DNA of 64,000 nt from an uncultured Clostridia bacterium (GTDB lineage: Bacteria; Bacillota; Clostridia; Christensenellales; Aristaeellaceae), in contig CAKTXZ010000001.1 of NCBI GenBank assembly GCA_934632155.1, positions 217,460-281,459 of the forward strand. The letters are read 5' to 3'. Every line of letters begins with the position of its first letter. Position 1 is the stretch's first letter. The notes under the pieces were generated by a model. The model was not told the DNA's origin and did no database searches. It worked only from the letters and a program-made list of their open reading frames with translations. The position numbers were made by a program, and so were the translations under genes. This document shows, piece after piece, positions 7,602-15,577 of this stretch.

Positions 7602-8415
7602 ATGGGGGGGATAATCAGTGAAAAAAAGAAAATTGTTCGGGGGGCCTTAACCTTGTGCCTTTTGATGGCGCTGATTATCGACCTTATTCCTATTTATTGG
7701 GCCCTTGTTATCACTTTTGATCGCAGCATTACCACATCCATTCCAAATCCGCCCAGATTTTGGCCCAGTGTTCCTTCTCTCTTCAATTATGAATATGCAT
7801 TTACGTATATTCCACTGCTGCGCTATTTTGCCAATACGCTTTATGTAACGGTTTTAAACACGGCTATTTCCGTGTTTTCAGCAACTGCTTGTGGTTATGC
7901 GTTTTCTAAGGGGAAATTCTATTTCAAAAAAACTTTATTTATCTTTATGATCATTCCGGTGATGATCCCTTTCGAATCAAGGATGATTCCTTTGTTCCTG
8001 CAGTTTCGCGATTGGGGAATGTTGGACACTTACGCGCCTTTGATTCTTGGCGCTTTTTCCTATCCATATGGTATGTTCCTGGCTAAGCAGAATATTGATG
8101 CTTTACCGGATTCCCTGCGAGAATCTGCATTTATTGATGGTGCAAAAGAATGGTCCGTTTTTTTTAAGAATCATTGTTCCTCTTTCTTGGCCAGTGATTT
8201 CCACGTTGGTGATCTTGCAGGCTATTGCCAATTGGAACAATTTTCTTTGGCCGCTGATAGTTATCAATGAGAGGGAAAAACAATTGATTTCTGTTGGTAT
8301 TTCTTTATTCAACGCAACAGACTCTGCAAAGTATGTTGGCCCTGTTATGGCAGTTGCCATTCTTTCAGCGCTTCCTTTGTTGCTCATTTTCTTCATGTTC
8401 CAGAAAAAATCGTAG
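7602..8415 (+). pseudogene. Carbohydrate ABC permease (MalG-type), frameshifted
   Basis: The first frame gives a MalG-type permease with N-terminal helix (LCLLMALIIDLIPIYWALV), FANTLYVTVLNTAISV and the EAA-loop region LPDSLRESAFIDGAKEW. In the eight-T run at 8158-8165 the frame is lost. The next frame continues the same protein (LRIIVPLSWPVISTLVILQ to FFMFQKKS) and ends at 8415. Seven T would restore one protein of about 270 residues. The start is doubtful: ATG 7602 has no clear ribosome binding site and sits next to a G run. The usual C-terminal Q-R/K-Y/F-x-x-x-G-x-x-x-G-A/x-x-K ending is also shortened. Base composition is more AT-rich than in the island that follows. Confidence 0.75.
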
Positions 8416-8463
8416 AAAGCATAGCGTTTGCGGGGATAAAGCAATGACGCAGGAGGGGGAAAT

Positions 8464-8925
8464 ATGAATGGTATTTCTGCTGTATCTGGTACCCCGGAAG
8501 GATTCTGCGATCAAGAGATTAATGGGATCCTTCAGCAATGGTTGAATGGCCTGAAACAAAAGCCCACCAGGGTATTGATCTTGCCGCCAGATTATACGCG
8601 TTTTCATTCAAACGGCGGCTTGATTACAAGGATGCTGTATGAAATGTTGGCCCCCAGTTGCCAGGTAGAAGTCATGATCGCATCCGGCACCCATGTGCGT
8701 ATCTCACAGGAACAGCTGCAACACATGTACGCAGGGATTCCGCCTGAAAGAATTATGTGCCACGACTTTCGACATGACACTGTGCGGATCGGGACTATTC
8801 CAGAAAAATACATGGATGAAATTTCAGACGGTCAAATGCGGCAGGAAATCCCGGTTGTGATTAACCGAAAATTGACAGAAGGTTGCTTTGATCTGATCCT
8901 GTCCGTAGGCCAGGTGATACCCTAA
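8464..8925 (+). pseudogene. LarA-like (nickel-dependent racemase family) 5' fragment
   Basis: ATG 8464 follows CAGGAGGGGG. The frame has the N-terminal signatures of the LarA/DUF2088 family: LILPPDYTRFHSNGG (the PPDxTR block) and EVMIASGTHVRISQEQL. The match runs as far as FDLILSVGQV, where the family continues with H-E-V; here the frame stops two codons later at the junction near 8913. LarA-type enzymes racemise or epimerise 2-hydroxyacids, including sugar-acid substrates, using a nickel pincer cofactor attached to a Lys further downstream. That residue is missing, so the product should be inactive. It follows the permease pseudogene on the same strand. Confidence 0.75.
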
Positions 8926-9984
8926 TTGATCCGCCCAGTAGAGAAAGCGCTGTTCAAACACCTTCTGATGCAGCCGCGCCCCCTTGAAGCCCAGGGCCAT
9001 GGAAAGCAGGATATCTTTTTTCAGCGCTTCGTCGCTGGGAGCAGTATAAATGCCGTCCGGATAGAACCCCTGATCCAGCACCAGCCGCTGGAAAACCGGC
9101 CGTCCGTTGATCAGGCATTTCTTTCCGTCAAAAGACAGGGTGCGCAGAGCAAAATAACTATCCGCCTGGTCCATGACGCATCCGTCGCTTTGCAGCGTCA
9201 GGCGCAGCGCATAAAGCGCCGGTTCGCCGGGGCCCCACAAGTGCCGATTTTTAACCCGCAGGCAGAACCGGGCATGATTTCCATCTGCCTTCGCCTGCGC
9301 AAACCCTTCTTCCAAATCCCCGAAGGATGCCCGTCCTGACAGTATCCATCCATGGGCCGGCCCATCAATCTGCGCGTCCATATACAACGCGCCGTTTTCG
9401 GTATCCGGTATCATGCGGACGGAGCGGATAAACGTTTCCGGTACCCATTCCAGCCACACGGTCTGCCAGATGCCGGTCGTGCGGGTGTAACTGCAATCAT
9501 GGGAATGATAGCGTTCGGACTGCTTGCCGTAAGGCTGGCGGCCATGGCGCTGATCGTCCTGGGCGCAAACCACCAGGGTATTTTTGCCGTCACGGACAAG
9601 GCTGGTAATTTCAAAAGCCAAGGAAGCATAGCCGCCTTCATGTACTCCGGCACTCTGCCCATTGATCCACGCCTCGCATCGGTAATCCACCGCGCCAAAA
9701 TGAAGCAGCAGCCTTTTTCCCGCTGCTTCACGGGGCAGGGAAAATTCCCGCCTATACCAGACCGCGGCCATAAAATCTCGGTATCCCACACCGGATAATT
9801 CGCTTTCCGGACAAAAAGGGACCAGAATCCGGCTGCTGAGGGTCCTTTCCTGCAGCCCTCTTTCCCGGCCGCTGTCGCCGTGATCAATTTCAAACTGCCA
9901 AATGCCATTCAGGTTCATCCAGCCGGGCCGGACGAATTGCGGCCGGGGATATTTCGGACGGGGAATGGATGTCGTGGGCGTCAA
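8910..9984 (-). pseudogene. GH2-family glycosidase, 5' fragment
   Basis: The N-terminal ~358 residues match GH2 beta-glycosidases: sugar-binding domain (PGWMNLNGIWQFEID, VWYRREFSLP, AWINGQSAGVHEGGYASLAF, TTGIWQTVWLEWV), the Ig-like sandwich (about 190-285) and the start of the TIM barrel (RLVLDQGFYPDGIYTAPSDE, FLYWADQLGY). The family would continue with the acid/base Glu and nucleophile Glu, but similarity ends at the junction near 8913. The frame runs on to 8824 antisense to the larA fragment. No catalytic residue remains. The start is uncertain: TTG 9984 directly abuts AGGAG, and no better in-frame ATG precedes the conserved region. It lies 25 bases after the glycyl radical enzyme gene and was the last known gene of that operon. 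Confidence 0.8.
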
Positions 9985-10009
9985 CTCCTATTCTGGGATC
10001 TGGAAAAAG

Positions 10010-12199
10010 TCAATACAGCGTCCGGGAGAGGATCTCCTGCTGCACGTCGCTTTCCAATTCCACAAACCGGGCAGAAAAACCGCCCACCCGAACCAGAAGA
10101 TTGCGGTATTCATCCGGATGCGCCAGTGCGTTTTCCAGATCCTTGCGTCCCACAACGGTAATCATGGATTGGGTGCCGCCACCAGCAAAATACGTGTCCA
10201 GCAGGGCACGGAATTTTTCGGGGCTGCGTTCTATCATGCCGCGGGAGAACTTCATATTCTGCACCGTTCCGGCGTGATGCTCGCTGGGGATTTTCAGCAG
10301 GGAATTGAGCATAGCGGTTGGACCGCTGCGATCCATGCCGCCCACGGGATTGACGGCATTTGCCATAAACGTGCGTGCTTTCCGCCCATCGGGCGACGCG
10401 CCTGTAAAACGGCCCAGATAGGTATTGGCGGAATTGTTGATGATGACCATGAGGAAGGATGCCAGGCCCACCCGGTCAGCCTGCGCGCGGATCCAATCGG
10501 CCTCATAGGCATGCAGATCCCGTGCGATATCATCCACCCGGTCGTCGTCGTTGCCGAATTTAGGCGCGGCCAGCAGCTTTGCGCGAACATCCTCATAGCC
10601 TTCAAAATCGTGAGAAATTGCCTCCAGGAGTTGCTCCTTGGTAACGGTCTTTTCCTCGTATACGCAGGCGCGGATGGCCGCCAGGCTGTCCACGGTATTG
10701 ATGTTGCCGTAAGATTCCAGCGTGGCGGCCAACCCGTCGATACCGCCGGACAGCATGGATTTTCCCCGTTCGATGCACCCATCGTAAAGCAGGCTCATCA
10801 TCAGGAAAGGCGCCTGACGGGACGTTTCCGTCAGAATCAGCTTTTCTGTTTCAGCCAGCACCTCAATATAATAGGCAAGCTGACGCTTATAGGCGGCGTA
10901 CAGATCATCGAAGGTATCGAAAGCCAGCAGGCCGCCCAATTTCAGCCCCATTTCCCGTCCATAGACCAGATCCCGCCCGTTGGTCAGCGTCACTTCCAGG
11001 GCTTTAAGCAAGTTGATAACGCCGTTGGGAGAGCCAAAGGTCCTGTGATCGATAATATATTCGCCGCAGCCGAAGGGCACATACTGCTCCGCCATTTCCT
11101 CCGGATACCGGAAAGCTTCCTGGACGTCGGGAATGTTGACGTCGTCATTATAAAGCATGGGATAGGTGGCCCCTGTGGCAAGCACCTCATAAGCTTTATT
11201 CAGCAGGGCAGGGTTCTGGCTCTCGTAGAAGCGCAAGGACAGCTGGGGTTCAATGTCGTGGACGATTCGGGCTGCTTCCATGCAAAGCATGGCAACCCGA
11301 TCGGCGCCTTTCTCGTCGGGACGGCCCCGGCCGCCGATGATCACCCGGCCGTGATATACCGTTTTCCTTGCGACCATCAGGCGAAACAGCCCGCACAGAT
11401 AAGAGACAGCTTCCTCATCGGAGAGGGAATCCCGTTTCAGGAAGGGAGAAAGAATCACGTCCAGCCGCCCGTAATCCATAACGCCCGCCAGGCAGGAATA
11501 CAGCCACATTAACTGAATGGCCTGTGTGAAGGTAACGGGGGCGGCGTGAGATACAAAGGCCAGATCGTCTGCCATGCGGGTTTTGCCCATGGCACGGGCC
11601 TGGTCCGCATATACCAGACAGCATTCACTGATTAACTGAACTACGTCCTTCAGCGCGGCATAAAAGCCCTCTTCCGCCTGAGGATTTTTCTTTTCCGCCG
11701 CATCGATCCGGGCCAGCAAGCCGTCCAGGCCCAAAGACAGGAGCAGCTCATAATTTTCATATGCGCCGGTCATTCGATACAGCGGGAACCCCACCCCCAC
11801 ATCTCCGGCAAAGGAATCGCTGGGCAGGGCCTTCCGAATCCTGTCAGAAAAAGCGGCTTTCACATGAGCGGTGGTGTTTTCTTTTTCCCAAAAAGCCATG
11901 GCGTCCCGGATGGCGGGTTTTTGATTCTCACTGGCTTGGGAGAGCGCCTGCTCAAATACATCCCTGCGGTAAAAAAAACCCATGCCATGCGGCAGGCTGT
12001 AAAGCGTTACATCCGGAGAGAAGCCCACGCCGGACCACTCCATTTTCAGCGTCCGTCCAGCAAAAAGATCTTCCTCTTCGATCGGGGGAAGCAGCGCCGG
12101 GTACAGCGCCCGCAGGGCGCGCGCCTCCCGCAGGGGGATGGGCAGGCCCCAGTTGTCTCGGCAAACCTTGGTAAACTTCAATTCCTGTTCAAGCAGCAT
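10010..12199 (-). CDS. Glycyl radical enzyme (PFL-like, eliminase-type active site)
   Basis: The 729-residue protein has the glycyl radical motif RVGGFSARFVEL near its C-terminus (radical site Gly707). Its thiyl-radical loop is PFGCGEY, with Cys378 and Glu380. True pyruvate formate-lyases have two adjacent cysteines. The single Cys followed by x-Glu is the layout of dehydratase/lyase members such as glycerol and propanediol dehydratase, CutC and HypD. The substrate is therefore probably not pyruvate; a sugar- or polyol-derived substrate is inferred from the setting. The gene lies between a lyxose-isomerase-like cupin gene (19 bases upstream) and a GH2 gene. The matching activase is 36 kb away at 48021. 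ATG 12199 follows GGAGGG. Oxygen sensitivity is expected for the family. Confidence 0.9.
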   Translation of the reverse strand: MLLEQELKFTKVCRDNWGLPIPLREARALRALYPALLPPIEEEDLFAGRTLKMEWSGVGFSPDVTLYSLPHGMGFFYRRDVFEQALSQASENQKPAIRDAMAFWEKENTTAHVKAAFSDRIRKALPSDSFAGDVGVGFPLYRMTGAYENYELLLSLGLDGLLARIDAAEKKNPQAEEGFYAALKDVVQLISECCLVYADQARAMGKTRMADDLAFVSHAAPVTFTQAIQLMWLYSCLAGVMDYGRLDVILSPFLKRDSLSDEEAVSYLCGLFRLMVARKTVYHGRVIIGGRGRPDEKGADRVAMLCMEAARIVHDIEPQLSLRFYESQNPALLNKAYEVLATGATYPMLYNDDVNIPDVQEAFRYPEEMAEQYVPFGCGEYIIDHRTFGSPNGVINLLKALEVTLTNGRDLVYGREMGLKLGGLLAFDTFDDLYAAYKRQLAYYIEVLAETEKLILTETSRQAPFLMMSLLYDGCIERGKSMLSGGIDGLAATLESYGNINTVDSLAAIRACVYEEKTVTKEQLLEAISHDFEGYEDVRAKLLAAPKFGNDDDRVDDIARDLHAYEADWIRAQADRVGLASFLMVIINNSANTYLGRFTGASPDGRKARTFMANAVNPVGGMDRSGPTAMLNSLLKIPSEHHAGTVQNMKFSRGMIERSPEKFRALLDTYFAGGGTQSMITVVGRKDLENALAHPDEYRNLLVRVGGFSARFVELESDVQQEILSRTLY

Positions 12200-12218
12200 G
12201 GGTCTTCCCTCCGCATTA

Positions 12219-12761
12219 TCAGTCGTCTACCTGCGGCGCACGCACAATTCGCGGATCAGTAAAAATATCTGTTTCGTCGTGGCTGGCAGTGGAAAACTCG
12301 GATACAATGGCGCCTTCTTCTCCGCCTTGGAACCAGTGGCGGGTATCGGGCATCATAGTATATTGCTGGCCCGGCTCCAGCACGATTTCGTGCCATACGG
12401 TATACCAGGTTTCATCGCCTTTGGGCGGCCGGGCCTTGGGGTTGGGCGTGGGATCGCCGTCCACATAGAGATAAACTTTGCCAGCGCGGCAGCGGAAGGT
12501 TTCCTGTTTGCCGGGCACGCCGTCAATGGTGGGATGCCGGTGCTCCGGGCAGGTCTGGCCCGGAAACAGAGTCATTTCCTTGGCACAGCAGCGAGGCGTG
12601 TTGATATAGGTAATCAGCTCCAGCCCCGAGCGGTCCAGGTCATCCAGCCCGAAATCGGCAACTTCCACGCTGTTTTTTTCTTCATCGGTCAGAGCGATGT
12701 GCGCCTGCTCCATCATGGAAAGGAAACGGGCCCGGGCGTTTTCGTAGGTTTTTTTGTTCAT
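12219..12761 (-). CDS. D-lyxose ketol-isomerase-like cupin
   Basis: The 180-residue cupin has the metal-binding pattern of the D-lyxose isomerase family: CPEHRHP (two His), then GKQETFRCRAGKVYLYVDG (Glu) and PDTRHWFQGG (His). These enzymes interconvert D-lyxose with D-xylulose and often D-mannose with D-fructose. ATG 12761 is chosen because GGAGGGAAAAAC precedes it; an in-frame extension upstream to 12899 has no similarity and overlaps the previous gene. It is cytoplasmic. The placement directly upstream of the glycyl radical enzyme suggests that the two act on linked sugar intermediates (inference). Confidence 0.85.
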   Translation of the reverse strand: MNKKTYENARARFLSMMEQAHIALTDEEKNSVEVADFGLDDLDRSGLELITYINTPRCCAKEMTLFPGQTCPEHRHPTIDGVPGKQETFRCRAGKVYLYVDGDPTPNPKARPPKGDETWYTVWHEIVLEPGQQYTMMPDTRHWFQGGEEGAIVSEFSTASHDETDIFTDPRIVRAPQVDD

Positions 12762-12780
12762 GTTTTTCCCTCCGAAACAG

Positions 12781-12817
12781 AGGGACAGGCGCGGCCCGGA
12801 GACCGCGCGCTGTCCCT
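12781..12817 (-). other. Intercistronic hairpin
   Basis: AGGGACAG/CTGTCCCT extended by GCGCGG/CCGCGC forms a stem of about 14 bp with one bulge, in the 67-base gap between the exported protein and isomerase genes. There is no T run after it on the minus strand, so it more likely protects or separates mRNA segments than terminates. Confidence 0.5.
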
Positions 12818-12828
12818 GGTTGTGGCGA

Positions 12829-13428
12829 TTACTTATTGTAAACGATAACAGGCTGCACGCTGACAGCGGCGCCGCCGTCATCACCAGCGCGGATGACAAA
12901 GCGGATTTCAGCGCCTTTTGTTACATCCAGCGTGATAGCCTCGGTGGTCACGGGGGTTTCAGCCCATTCGCCCTCTGCGGGGAACAGCTGCTTTACTTCC
13001 TCGCCGGCGGCGCAATTGATGCGCACCAGGTACGCGGGATAGGTGCTGCCGTCGTCCTTGATGACAAATTCAGTGGGCTGGATGGTGATGCTGCCGTCCT
13101 TCGGCGCGCGGAAGACCACCACGATGTCGATGTATTCACCGATCCAGGTGCCGGGCATGGCGTGAATGCCGTCCCATTCGCAGATGGAATGATACACCTG
13201 GTCCGCATTGGGGTCTTCGGAGAACTGCCAGTTGTCTCCCCACATGGGGGTCGCGTGCAGATCAAAGATCCCGTTTTCAGCGGCATCATAGTACCGGAAG
13301 AACCAGACGGGCCCCTGCTCCAGCGTAAAGGTTTCTTCGGTCAGCGCATAGGTTTCTGCTTCCTCTTCCGCCAGAACGGGCACCAAGGCAAAGCACAGGG
13401 CCAGGACCAGAATCAGGATTCTTTTCAT
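12829..13428 (-). CDS. Small exported protein of unknown function
   Basis: The 199-residue protein begins with a signal peptide (KRILILVLALCFALVPVLA, likely cut before EEE) and has no lipobox. The mature part looks like a beta-sandwich: WFFRYYDAAENGIF, GDNWQFSEDPNAD, GTWIGEYIDIVVVFRAP, GSITIQPTEFVIKDDG, a Thr/Val-rich TPVTTEAITLDV, and GAEIRFVIRAGDDGG. This resembles carbohydrate-binding or jelly-roll folds, but I recognise no named family. ATG 13428 is chosen for AAGGAG 8 bases upstream rather than the frame's earlier start at 13446. Placed 55 bases after the exported GH13-type gene, it may help bind polymer outside the cell (inference). Confidence 0.7.
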   Translation of the reverse strand: MKRILILVLALCFALVPVLAEEEAETYALTEETFTLEQGPVWFFRYYDAAENGIFDLHATPMWGDNWQFSEDPNADQVYHSICEWDGIHAMPGTWIGEYIDIVVVFRAPKDGSITIQPTEFVIKDDGSTYPAYLVRINCAAGEEVKQLFPAEGEWAETPVTTEAITLDVTKGAEIRFVIRAGDDGGAAVSVQPVIVYNK

Positions 13429-13483
13429 TGAAATCGCTCCTTCCATATTTCCATAAAGCGCCCGGTCCGAGAACGCTTAATGT

Positions 13484-15577
13484 TCATTTCTGTACCTGAT
13501 CCAGCATCAGGCAGCCGTAAGCGGGCAAAACGGCCATACCCTCCTGAAGCGAGCCATCGCCGTACAGGGGCGCATAGCTGCCTGACGGCAGGGGACAGGC
13601 CCGTTCTTCTTTGGACAGATTGACGAAAATCAGGCGGCTGGAGGCGCTGTTTTTCCGGAAGAAGGCCAGGACGGGGCTGTCCTCCCGCAAGAGATAAACG
13701 GTGTCCATATCATCGGACAGATACTGCTTCCGGGCGGCGAACAGGCCGGTGAAGAATTCTGTCAAATCATAGCCGTATTTGAAATGATACAGCTCGCTGT
13801 TTTCATCGCCCATATAAAGGAAAGGCACGCCGTCGATGAAGCTCATGACCGTCCACAGCGCTTTGGCTTTTTCTTCGCCGTACACTGCGGTGGCGCGCAT
13901 TTTGTCCCAGGTCCAGGACACGGTATCGTGATTGCCCAGGAAACGCAGCTTTAGCTGGCCCGGCACGGAGGACCGATGCTCGCTGTCCAGCCAGCGGGCC
14001 AATTGTACGGCGAATTCGGTTTCCGATGCGCCCTTCTGCCGCAGTTCGTACATCATGCGGTACAGCGGCATATCGTAGAAAATATCGGTCACCGAGGCAT
14101 AGAAAGGAATCGGATGAAAATTCTCAGGCAGAAGCACAGGATTGACGCCGCTTTCCTCAAAGCCCCGGCGAATGGCGCGGACAATGCCCACTCCGCCTTT
14201 GAGGCTGGAGGAGGAAGCACGGTTGCCGGGAAAGGGGCGCCAGTTGCTCAAGCCGCCCATGGCGCAGTCGATCCTTCCGCCGCTGACGCCAAAACGCGCC
14301 GCATGGTCCCGGATCAGCGCGGATGTGTAGGCCTGGTAATCCTCGTTGGCCATGTCAAAACTGACGCAGTCCCACTCGATCTGCTGCGTGCCGTCGCGGG
14401 CAACGGAGCACCATTCCGGATGTTCAGCCGCCAGAGGATCCTGGGGATAGGGCCCATGGGGCACGTAATCAAACAGCACCCGCATGCCTTTTTCCCGGGC
14501 TTGGTCCACGTAAAACCTGACATCTTCGTCATCCCCATACCGGGGGTCTATGAGGCTTTGGTCGACAGGCTCATATACGCCCCGCCCGGTATGCTCGAAA
14601 ATGGGGAGCACCCAGATGTTTTCGATGCCCATGGCCTGCAATGCATCCAGCGAGGAGGCGTACGCGCGCATGGTTTTGGTATCCCGAAAACCACTGTCCA
14701 TGGTGCCCGCCGGATGACAGGAATATAAAGGGCCGCTTTCAAAGCCAGCGTCAGGGACGCGATAGCCCAGCTCCGCATACAGCGCCTGCAGGGGCGCGTA
14801 AGGATCCTGCCCGGTGAACTGCAGGAAAAGAGATCCTACGCTCATGCTTTCCCCTGGTTGAAGCATGCCCTCAACCATGGCCAGAGAGCAAACATTGATC
14901 CGCTCTTCCTTATCGCGGTACACCGCCGTGCTCCATTTTTCCTCCGTGTCCAGGAACACCGCATTGAAGCCGGCGGCATCCGGAGCGGATACCATGACCA
15001 CAGGGCAGCAGTAGTTGGTTTGCCTGCAGGAGAAATACCGCTGAGCGCCCAGACGGAATACCCCGCCCGGTGTATTACCGGGGAAGGAAAATACTGTTTC
15101 CGGAGCCGCCGCTGCCCCCCGCAGGAAGAAATGAATACCGGAAATTTCGCTGATATAGGCCCGGCCCGACAGGATCCGTGCATCGAAGCGCAGGGCGCTT
15201 TCCATGGCGGTGCAGAGGATTTCCACCGTCAGGCCCTCGATCTGATGCCGCAGGATCAATTGTCCGTCCTTCTGCTCCGTTTCATATTTTTCGGGCGGGA
15301 GGGGTGCTTTGCTCCGCGGAACCACGGCAGCCAGATCCCAGGTGTTCATCTTCCGGAAATGCTGATATCCGATGGAATTCTGTACGAACGCGCCGTCGCA
15401 TCCCACGTCCACGTAAAGGCCCGCGAGAGGAAGGCTGTCCTGACCGCGCTGGATGCGGGTGATGCGCCCTTCCTCCGCCGTGATGGTGTAGCCGCCCAGC
15501 GTGTAATCCTCGGCGCTGCCGGGCATGCACAGCGCCAGGAGAACAGTCAGCCCCAGGGCAAACAACAGCTTTTTCAT
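13484..15577 (-). CDS. Exported GH13-type glycoside hydrolase
   Basis: A 697-residue protein with a signal peptide (KKLLFALGLTVLLALCMPGSA). An N-terminal beta-rich domain (to about residue 280) precedes an alpha-amylase-type barrel. GH13 regions are visible: I LFDYVPHGP (Asp370), II GGRIDCAMGG (nucleophile Asp437), III VLLPENFHP (acid/base Glu485) and IV RFLGNHDTVSW (Asp551). The catalytic triad is therefore intact. The linkage specificity is unknown; the sequence is divergent from classic amylases. ATG 15577 overlaps the stop of the upstream paralogue (ATGA), so translation is coupled. It is a close paralogue of the cytoplasmic enzyme at 15574-17433, suggesting that the same linkage is cut outside and inside the cell. 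Confidence 0.85.
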   Translation of the reverse strand: MKKLLFALGLTVLLALCMPGSAEDYTLGGYTITAEEGRITRIQRGQDSLPLAGLYVDVGCDGAFVQNSIGYQHFRKMNTWDLAAVVPRSKAPLPPEKYETEQKDGQLILRHQIEGLTVEILCTAMESALRFDARILSGRAYISEISGIHFFLRGAAAAPETVFSFPGNTPGGVFRLGAQRYFSCRQTNYCCPVVMVSAPDAAGFNAVFLDTEEKWSTAVYRDKEERINVCSLAMVEGMLQPGESMSVGSLFLQFTGQDPYAPLQALYAELGYRVPDAGFESGPLYSCHPAGTMDSGFRDTKTMRAYASSLDALQAMGIENIWVLPIFEHTGRGVYEPVDQSLIDPRYGDDEDVRFYVDQAREKGMRVLFDYVPHGPYPQDPLAAEHPEWCSVARDGTQQIEWDCVSFDMANEDYQAYTSALIRDHAARFGVSGGRIDCAMGGLSNWRPFPGNRASSSSLKGGVGIVRAIRRGFEESGVNPVLLPENFHPIPFYASVTDIFYDMPLYRMMYELRQKGASETEFAVQLARWLDSEHRSSVPGQLKLRFLGNHDTVSWTWDKMRATAVYGEEKAKALWTVMSFIDGVPFLYMGDENSELYHFKYGYDLTEFFTGLFAARKQYLSDDMDTVYLLREDSPVLAFFRKNSASSRLIFVNLSKEERACPLPSGSYAPLYGDGSLQEGMAVLPAYGCLMLDQVQK

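Noticed and set aside
10010..12199. Pyruvate formate-lyase
   Set aside because: The active-site loop has a single Cys followed by x-Glu rather than two adjacent cysteines, and the setting is a sugar operon.
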